DNA from: PVC group bacterium
GTDB lineage: Bacteria; Verrucomicrobiota; Kiritimatiellia; SS1-B-03-39; UBA6053
Length of the DNA: 6,559 nt
Assembly: GCA_003565815.1 (NCBI GenBank)
Contig: PXAS01000456.1
Coordinates: forward strand, 1 to 6,559
Reading direction: 5' to 3'
In this document: positions 1-6,559 of the stretch, piece by piece
Numbering within the stretch: position 1 is the first letter of the stretch
Layout of the letters: each line of letters starts with the position of its first letter
Notes under the pieces: model-generated
What the model was told of the DNA's origin: nothing
What the model saw: only the letters and a program-made list of their open reading frames with translations
Databases searched by the model: none
Program-made: the position numbers and the translations under genes

Positions 1-1811
1 ATTTCGGGGTTGGTTTCATGCGCGTGGGTAAAGCCCAGGGCAAAAATCTCCGGTCCGGCTTCCTTCAGCAACTCCCGGTTGCCCGCGGTTTCACGAATCA
101 CCACCCAGTCCGAAAGATTGTCCCCGGCCCGTTCGAGGCGTTCTTCGATGGATTTCCTGAGTTGTCCTTCCAGATCTTCCCGGGCGGATGGGGGCACATG
201 TTCCGCCCCCGGAATCCAGAAAGGCCCGGCCTCCACCGCGACCCGGCGTTCCCGATAATAGGTGATCATTTCGCCGACCATGGCTTTGAAAGCCTCGGAG
301 TCTTTCGCGGACTCCCAGGCCGGCCACGTGAAAGCGTCCTCGACATTCACCCGGTTGAAGTAAGCCATGGAGGTGGTGCGGTAGTTTTCCATGTCCGCCG
401 GGGTGAATTGATGTTGAAAGCGGGTGCGGCCGTGCCAGGTCAGCAGGGAAAGGGCGGTGCCGAACTGAAATTGATGGCGTTGCATTTCCAAATGGATTTC
501 CGCGTCCGGCACCGGATTGCCTTCCGCGTCGGTGACGCGGATGGTAATGTCGCCTTTGCGGTGGGTTTCGATTCTTGCCTCCGCCGCCTCCCGCCAGGCG
601 GCATCCTCCTCCTGGCCCACATATACATGAACCGGATCGGGGAAGCGGGCCGGGTCCGCGTCGGCCACGGAGATCAGGGCCATGCCGCCAATGTCGATGG
701 TTTGCGCCTTTTTGGCCATGTGGATTTCAAATTGCACTTCATTGGGGTTCAGTTCGCGGTGGGCCGGCCAGCGGGCGTGTACCGTGTGCCGGGTCCATCG
801 CTCCCGCAGCATCTGGGTGCGGTTGGGTTCGTTCCAATGCCACTTGAGGCCATGGGAACCGGGCACATCGTCGGGTCCCCGGATGAGCGCCTGGATTTCC
901 GCGCCCTCTCCGTCGTCCACCGCTTGCGGGGTTTTGAAGCCGCGGGCGTAGAAAACCAACATCAGGGTTTCCCCGGGGTGGACGTTGTCCCGGTTGGCGA
1001 CGCTGAGGCGGACGGCCCGGGGCGAAGTGCCCGCGCGTTCGACCTCAAAGCGGCGGTAGACGGAAAAAGGCATGTTTTCCGCTTCGCGCAGGGTCCCCCC
1101 TTCCACCCCGCGCATCAAGACGTCCGCGTCCGGACCGTTCAGAAAAGAAAGGCGGCCGATCTCGGCGTATTCCCGCTGGTAATGGCCATAAACGCCCCGG
1201 AGGGCGGCGCCGCGCACGCGCCCGGCCGGCTCCGACGACAGTTCCTCGGCGCTTTCTCCGATCGCTTCCAAGCGCAGCCGGCTGAGGTAAACCCCGTTTT
1301 CCGCTCCCCGTGCCGCCGATGAAAATTGCAGCTCCAGGGAATCCGTTTCCGCCACGAATGTTTCCGCGAGCGTCTGCCAGGTCCCGCGGGTGTCGCGCAG
1401 CGGGACGACTCTGCGCGCGGCGCCGCTCATTCGCAGCGTCCCCCGGGCATTGCCCGTGGTTAATACGTCCACCTGCAAGCGGTATTCCGTGCCTTGGCGC
1501 AGGGAAATCGGCGGGTTGGTGACCAAAGCCAAGCCCCGGGGGCCGGAAAGGTTCAGCAATCCGAAGGCGGGACGGTCCCGCACCGGGTCGGGACCGAACA
1601 CCAGCCGCGCTTCGCCGCGATCCTCGGTGAACACCGCCGACCAGGGCGTGGGGATGCGGCCGGTCGATTCCGGACGGCCATTGACAAAATCCACCCGGTA
1701 TCCGCCGGGAAAATCGTCGGTGTTGCCCCCCAGCAAATTGGCCGCGGCCGCAAAATCGCAGGCAAATCCGGCAAGGAGCATTCCGGTGAAAATTCGAAGA
1801 GTGATGTTCAT
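1..1811 (-). CDS. Secreted multidomain GH10-like (endo-xylanase family) protein, 3' end outside window
   Basis: The frame is open from ATG at 1811 to the window edge: 603 residues, no stop. Residues 1-23 form a signal peptide (short basic start, hydrophobic MLLAGFAC core, Ala-rich cleavage site), so the product is exported. Residues about 24-183 resemble a CBM4/9-type beta-sandwich ('NLLGG' start, 'GTWQTLAETFVA', 'NGVYLSRLRLE' end). Residues about 220-382 form a second beta-sandwich ending 'AQTIDIGGMALISV', as seen before GH10 domains. Residues 417-452 carry the 'KGDITIRVTDAEGNPVPDAE...QFQFGTA' linker typical of these enzymes. From about 465 the GH10 barrel begins: 'VEDAFTWPAWE' (491-500 region), 'VEAGPFWIPG' (526-535), 'WVVIRET' with putative acid/base E574. 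The nucleophile region lies outside the window. Family enzymes hydrolyse beta-1,4-xylan, but several subsite residues are changed here, so activity is uncertain. The start is supported by the signal peptide; the ribosome site is weak, and an in-frame TGA lies upstream. Confidence 0.85.
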   Translation of the reverse strand, partial: MNITLRIFTGMLLAGFACDFAAAANLLGGNTDDFPGGYRVDFVNGRPESTGRIPTPWSAVFTEDRGEARLVFGPDPVRDRPAFGLLNLSGPRGLALVTNPPISLRQGTEYRLQVDVLTTGNARGTLRMSGAARRVVPLRDTRGTWQTLAETFVAETDSLELQFSSAARGAENGVYLSRLRLEAIGESAEELSSEPAGRVRGAALRGVYGHYQREYAEIGRLSFLNGPDADVLMRGVEGGTLREAENMPFSVYRRFEVERAGTSPRAVRLSVANRDNVHPGETLMLVFYARGFKTPQAVDDGEGAEIQALIRGPDDVPGSHGLKWHWNEPNRTQMLRERWTRHTVHARWPAHRELNPNEVQFEIHMAKKAQTIDIGGMALISVADADPARFPDPVHVYVGQEEDAAWREAAEARIETHRKGDITIRVTDAEGNPVPDAEIHLEMQRHQFQFGTALSLLTWHGRTRFQHQFTPADMENYRTTSMAYFNRVNVEDAFTWPAWESAKDSEAFKAMVGEMITYYRERRVAVEAGPFWIPGAEHVPPSAREDLEGQLRKSIEERLERAGDNLSDWVVIRETAGNRELLKEAGPEIFALGFTHAHETNPE

Positions 1812-1886
1812 AGGCGTGATTCCGGGGTATATGCAAAGAGTCAAAGCCGCACAAACGCCCGCAACCGGTCACGTCATGCGCAATGA

Positions 1887-1894
1887 ATACGTAT
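1887..1894. promoter_or_regulatory. Palindrome ATACGTAT, possible operator upstream of the GH10-like gene
   Basis: An 8-base perfect palindrome with a central CG lies 76-83 bases upstream of the GH10-like start, in the only sizeable gap before it. LacI-family regulators often bind palindromes with a central CG and commonly control glycan genes, so an operator is conceivable. The flanks are not symmetrical, and one such short palindrome can arise by chance. Confidence 0.2.
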
Positions 1895-1917
1895 CGACCT
1901 CTTTCACAAAAAAGAAG

Positions 1918-1934
1918 CATATTCCTTCCTCCTT
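1918..1934 (-). promoter_or_regulatory. Strong ribosome-binding site and ATG, out of frame with the GH10-like gene
   Basis: On the minus strand AAGGAGG (1934-1928) stands 7 bases before an ATG at 1920-1918, a better initiation signal than that of the downstream gene at 1811. The reading frame it opens is not that of the GH10-like gene; it stays open for 291 codons to 1045 and overlaps the gene. The deduced peptide (MLLFCERGRYVFIAHD...) resembles no family I know. It may be a chance signal or a translated leader; I do not call it a gene. Confidence 0.25.
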
Positions 1935-1981
1935 TGGCAAGAAGGAAATGGAAAGGGGAAATGTCCCGGGTGCCCGAGGGG

Positions 1982-2590
1982 TCAGGGCGAGAGTGGGACG
2001 ATTGGCCGGATGCGGAAAAAACGTATGGTGGCGTCTTCATTCGCAACCGTGCGGCTGACCGCGCCGGAAACGCCCTGCATGGCTCCGAATCCGCTGTCTT
2101 CCCAGCCCTCCGGATCCTGCAGATCCTCATTGATTTCCAGGAAATATTGCCGGGTGGCGCTGGTGGGCCAGAGAACGCGGACGCCTTCCGTGGGGCTGGT
2201 CACGCTTTTCACGAAGGTGATGCGCGTGCCGTTCGGGGTGGTGGGATCGTTTCCCCACTTGTAGTACAAAAGCACCTGCGCATCGCTCATACCGTCCAAG
2301 TCACCGCCCATCATCGCTTCCCAGGCGGCGGGTACCCCCGGCACGGTGCCATCGGGTTCGGAGGCGAGAAAATCCGTTTGGACATACGCCTGGGCGGTGT
2401 CGAGGTGAATCCAGCCGATATTGGCACCGTACACGTATCCACTCAAGGCGCCCGTGGAGAGATCGATTTTCGGCGCATGGCTGGCTTGTCCGTGCTGGAA
2501 ATTGATCCAACCCACGTTGGCGCCGTAGGCGTAACCCCGTGAATCACATGCCCCGAGATGGAAAACCAAAAGTCCTGCTTGATTTCCCAC
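1982..2590 (-). CDS. GYAYGANVGWINF-repeat surface-type protein, probably 5'-truncated remnant
   Basis: The frame encodes up to 202 residues, with GTG at 2590 as the only available start; an in-frame TGA lies 18 bases upstream of it and no Shine-Dalgarno precedes it. Two copies of a 'GY.YGAN.GWI' motif (residues 19-31 and 51-63) flank 'PKIDLSTGALS'. After 'AYVQTDFLAS' comes a worn calcium-binding-like stretch ('PAAWEAMMGGDLDGMSDAQ', about 87-105). The C-terminal domain (about 120-202) has 'YFLEINEDLQDPEGWEDSG' and ends 'FFRIRPIVPLSP'. From memory, this order matches the C-terminal half of exported repeat proteins common in Verrucomicrobiota; their function is unknown to me. Full-length relatives begin with a signal peptide and further repeats, missing here because the divergent DUF2071 gene starts 40 bases away. 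It lies 170 bases upstream of, and in the same direction as, the GH10-like gene. It is likely a decaying fragment, though a short translated form is possible. Confidence 0.65.
   Translation of the reverse strand: MGNQAGLLVFHLGACDSRGYAYGANVGWINFQHGQASHAPKIDLSTGALSGYVYGANIGWIHLDTAQAYVQTDFLASEPDGTVPGVPAAWEAMMGGDLDGMSDAQVLLYYKWGNDPTTPNGTRITFVKSVTSPTEGVRVLWPTSATRQYFLEINEDLQDPEGWEDSGFGAMQGVSGAVSRTVANEDATIRFFRIRPIVPLSP
2402..2536 (-). repeat. Two protein-level repeats of the GYAYGANVGWINF type
   Basis: Two 13-residue units, GYAYGANVGWINF (2536-2498) and GYVYGANIGWIHL (2440-2402), are spaced exactly 32 codons apart. The protein match is strong, while the DNA has drifted at third positions, so this is an old internal duplication and not a recent tandem repeat. 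Confidence 0.75.
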
Positions 2591-2603
2591 GGGTTGCCGG
2601 GAT

Positions 2604-2618
2604 AGTCATCGGATGACT
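2604..2618. promoter_or_regulatory. Perfect 7-bp inverted repeat 11 bases before the DUF2071 gene, possible operator
   Basis: AGTCATC and GATGACT are perfect reverse complements separated by one G. A weak sigma70-like pair, TTGATT (2579-2584) and GATAGT (2601-2606) with a 16-base spacer, would place the palindrome over the -10 box and start site on the plus strand, a usual position for a repressor. The promoter match is only 4 of 6 in each box. The site also lies in the gap before the truncated minus-strand gene. Confidence 0.35.
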
Positions 2619-2629
2619 GGTAAACCCCA

Positions 2630-3451
2630 ATGAACATCCCCACGATTGAAGGCATCATTCGACGGCGCATTCTGTTGAATTACAGGATATCGCCGGATGT
2701 GGTGCAGGCGGTTCTCCCCAAGAATTTTCGGCCCAAACTTGCGGGGGGGCATGCCATCGGAGGCATTTGCCTGATTCGGTTGGAAACAATTCGCCCCAAA
2801 GGATTTCCGAGACAATTCGGCATCTCGAGCGAAAACGCGGCCCATCGCATTGCCGTTGAGTGGAAGGATGAAACGGGAAACCAACGGGAAGGCGTCTTTG
2901 TTCCCCGACGCGACACGGATTCACGCTTGAATGCACTTGCCGGAGGCCGCATCTTTCCGGGCGTTCATCATCGCTCACGCTTCACGGTCGGCGATCGGGA
3001 CGGACGGATCTCGCTCCGCGTCATTGCCGGGGACATGGAACACCCCTTGGTGGATCTTCAGGTCGAAGAGACGGACGAATTTCCCGCCACCTCCATTTTC
3101 GAGGGGCTTCAGGCCTCCTCCCGCTTTTTCGAGGCGGGATGCATCGGCTACTCTTCCCGCCCCGGATCCTGCATCCTGGACGGCCTGTTGCTCGAGGTCA
3201 AGGACTGGCGCGTATCGGCCCTAAAGGTCAACGAAGTCCGATCCGCCTACTTCGATGACCGCGCCCTCTTCCCTCCCGGCAGCATCGAATTGGATCATGC
3301 GTTACTCATGCGCGACATTCCTCACGAATGGCATTCCGAACCCGCCATGCGTACCGAGCCAAAAACGGAAGAGGGCGACAGGGCTGAAGTCCCGCTGGAC
3401 ACCTTGGCCAAGCCGTCCGGAACTCCCGGCCCTACGGCTTATGTTGCGTGA
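2630..3451 (+). CDS. DUF2071 family protein (acetoacetate decarboxylase-like fold)
   Basis: The product is 273 residues. It has the features I associate with DUF2071 (YqjF-like, COG3361): the opening 'PTIEGIIRRRILLNYR' (residues 4-19), 'FRPKLAGGHAIGGICLIRL' (33-51), 'GISSENAAHRIAVEW' (64-78), 'VPRRDTDSRLNALAGGRIFPG' region (91-114), 'FFEAGCIGYS' (167-175) and 'HALLMRDIPHEWH' (223-235). There is no signal peptide or membrane segment, so it is probably cytosolic. The biochemical role of the family is not established; the fold is related to acetoacetate decarboxylase. Residues 236-273 form a charged, Pro-rich tail beyond the conserved domain. The ATG at 2630 is chosen because family similarity begins right there and an in-frame TAA lies 9 bases upstream; no clear Shine-Dalgarno is seen. 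It is divergent from the truncated repeat gene and convergent with groEL, and ends two bases before the shared terminator. Confidence 0.85.
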   Translation: MNIPTIEGIIRRRILLNYRISPDVVQAVLPKNFRPKLAGGHAIGGICLIRLETIRPKGFPRQFGISSENAAHRIAVEWKDETGNQREGVFVPRRDTDSRLNALAGGRIFPGVHHRSRFTVGDRDGRISLRVIAGDMEHPLVDLQVEETDEFPATSIFEGLQASSRFFEAGCIGYSSRPGSCILDGLLLEVKDWRVSALKVNEVRSAYFDDRALFPPGSIELDHALLMRDIPHEWHSEPAMRTEPKTEEGDRAEVPLDTLAKPSGTPGPTAYVA

Positions 3452-3452
3452 T

Positions 3453-3484
3453 AAAAAAAAGGCCCCGCCGAAGCGGGGCCTTTT
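3453..3484. terminator. Bidirectional intrinsic terminator between the DUF2071 gene and groEL
   Basis: A perfect 8-bp stem, GGCCCCGC/GCGGGGCC (3461-3468 and 3473-3480), is flanked by eight A residues on the left and four T residues on the right. Read on the minus strand, the loop is TTCG closed by C-G (the very stable cUUCGg tetraloop) and the hairpin is followed by eight U residues, an excellent terminator for groEL. On the plus strand it has a CGAA loop and a shorter U-tract, and it starts right after the DUF2071 stop codon. Confidence 0.95.
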
Positions 3485-3512
3485 CATTGGGTTCTTTGGA
3501 AGAACGGTTGGC

Positions 3513-5159
<1,647 letters not shown>

Positions 5160-5196
5160 TGAGTGTGACTCCTTTTAGAGTTTGGGAATGGGTTGA

Positions 5197-5484
5197 TTAG
5201 TTGAGAATACCGAGGATATCATCCTCACGCAGGATCTGGTAGGCAACGCCGTCCAGTTTGATTTCGGTGCCGCCGTATTTGGGCAGCAACACGGTGTCGC
5301 CTTCCTTGACGTTGAACGCCTTGGGGGAACCGTCTTCGTTTTTACCGCCGGTGCCGACGGCTTTGACGACGCCCTGCTGGGGTTTTTCCTTGGCGGTGTC
5401 GGGGATAATGATGCCGCCGACTTCCTGTTGGTCATCTTTTTTCGGTTCGACCAGAACCCGGTCTCCGAGAGGTTGGAATTTCAT
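5197..5484 (-). CDS. groES: Co-chaperonin GroES (Cpn10)
   Basis: GroES forms the seven-membered lid that caps the GroEL chamber. From ATG at 5484 the product is 95 residues, the normal family length. It begins 'MKFQPLGDRVLVEP', carries the mobile loop (about residues 16-32) with 'GGIIIPDTA', where I25-I27 matches the hydrophobic GroEL-binding tripeptide of E. coli GroES, then 'VKEGDTVLLPKYGGTEIKLDG' and the closing 'LREDDILGILN'. A second in-frame ATG at 5490 would add Met-Arg, but it sits only three bases after the Shine-Dalgarno, and the family normally starts at the MK(F/I)xPL position, so 5484 is preferred. The gene follows dnaK by 101 bases and precedes groEL by 37. Confidence 0.97.
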   Translation of the reverse strand: MKFQPLGDRVLVEPKKDDQQEVGGIIIPDTAKEKPQQGVVKAVGTGGKNEDGSPKAFNVKEGDTVLLPKYGGTEIKLDGVAYQILREDDILGILN

Positions 5485-5493
5485 ACGCATTGA

Positions 5494-5499
5494 CTCCTT
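5494..5499 (-). promoter_or_regulatory. groES ribosome-binding site that favours the second ATG
   Basis: AAGGAG (5499-5494) lies three bases before the ATG at 5490 and nine bases before the ATG at 5484. Only the second spacing is in the normal working range, which supports the shorter, family-typical GroES start. Confidence 0.75.
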
Positions 5500-5507
5500 G
5501 TTGTTTG

Positions 5508-5536
5508 ATTGTGCGTTTGGGTTGATGGAATGTAAA
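5508..5536 (-). promoter_or_regulatory. Possible sigma70-type promoter for groES-groEL
   Basis: On the minus strand TTTACA (5536-5531, 5 of 6 to the -35 consensus) is followed after exactly 17 bases by CACAAT (5513-5508, 4 of 6 to the -10 consensus). Transcription would start near 5501, about 17 bases before the groES start codon. The -35 box overlaps the T-tract of the hairpin at 5538-5564. This is a pattern match only. Confidence 0.4.
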
Positions 5537-5564
5537 ACCGCCCGCGCCTCCGGCTGGAGGACGG
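5534..5564 (-). terminator. Possible weak intrinsic terminator or attenuator after dnaK
   Basis: On the minus strand, 22 bases after the dnaK stop codon, CCGTCC (5564-5559) can pair with GGGCGG (5543-5538), or alternatively CCTCC with GGAGG around an AGCC loop, and four T residues follow. The stem is imperfect and the U-tract short, so termination would be partial at best; read-through into groES is likely. Confidence 0.4.
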
Positions 5565-5585
5565 ACGATTTCGGTTTACAGGGGT

Positions 5586-6559
<974 letters not shown>

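Noticed and set aside
18..1322. A 434-codon plus-strand frame over the GH10-like gene
   Set aside because: The minus frame gives a signal peptide, two beta-sandwich modules and GH10 motifs; the plus frame gives no recognisable domain and is a shadow.
1812..1840. A TTGTGC-17-TATACC promoter-like pair before the GH10-like gene
   Set aside because: The matches are poor (3 and 4 of 6) and the start site would be only a few bases before the ATG, leaving no room for a leader.
1964..1979. A GC-rich inverted repeat (CTCGGG/CCCGGG on the minus strand) just after the repeat gene
   Set aside because: The loop would be two bases and no U-tract follows, so it is not a convincing terminator.
1045..2130. 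A 361-codon minus frame spanning the gap between the repeat gene and the GH10-like gene
   Set aside because: It runs out of frame through both recognised proteins and is Arg/Gly/Pro-rich without any domain; only its internal ATG at 1920 with a strong ribosome site is kept as an observation.
2443..2670. A 75-codon minus frame as the N-terminus of the repeat protein
   Set aside because: It has no signal peptide, overlaps the conserved start of the DUF2071 protein and leaves the repeat frame before the first repeat. A one-base frameshift origin of its middle part is mentioned only as a possibility.
5485..5490. The earlier groES ATG at 5490
   Set aside because: It lies only three bases from the Shine-Dalgarno and would add Met-Arg before the family-typical MKFQPL start.

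Overview
The window looks like a chromosomal segment of a GC-rich bacterium, most likely from the Verrucomicrobiota (or the wider PVC group). The lineage is inferred from protein style: a GH10-like enzyme with two N-terminal beta-sandwich modules, a protein with 'GYAYGANVGWINF'-type repeats and a C-terminal domain ending in 'RPIVPLSP', and a DUF2071 protein. No rRNA or other phylogenetic marker is present to settle it.

Layout from left to right. Positions 1-1811 (minus) hold the first 603 residues of a secreted GH10-like (xylanase-family) protein whose 3' end is outside the window. A 170-base gap (1812-1981) contains a small palindrome and an isolated strong Shine-Dalgarno/ATG. Positions 1982-2590 (minus) hold a short extracellular-type repeat protein that appears to have lost its N-terminus and signal peptide. 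Its 5' end abuts the divergent DUF2071 gene at 2630-3451 (plus). A strong bidirectional terminator at 3453-3484 separates that gene from the convergent chaperone cluster on the minus strand: dnaK (3' part, 5586-6559), groES (5197-5484) and groEL (3513-5159), transcribed in that order.

The chaperone block is conventional. DnaK and GroEL/GroES are the core cytosolic folding machines, and all expected motifs are present. groES and groEL are clearly an operon (37-base gap, good ribosome sites). Between dnaK and groES lie a possible terminator hairpin and a plausible sigma70-type promoter, and no CIRCE (HrcA operator) is visible there, so groESL may have its own start of transcription.

The left half is accessory: a putative polysaccharide-degrading protein and a degraded surface-type protein. 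The most unusual point is that the GH10-like domain keeps the predicted acid/base glutamate but has lost several near-invariant sugar-binding residues of the family. I see no mobile element, CRISPR array, tRNA or rRNA, and no convincing new multi-gene system.
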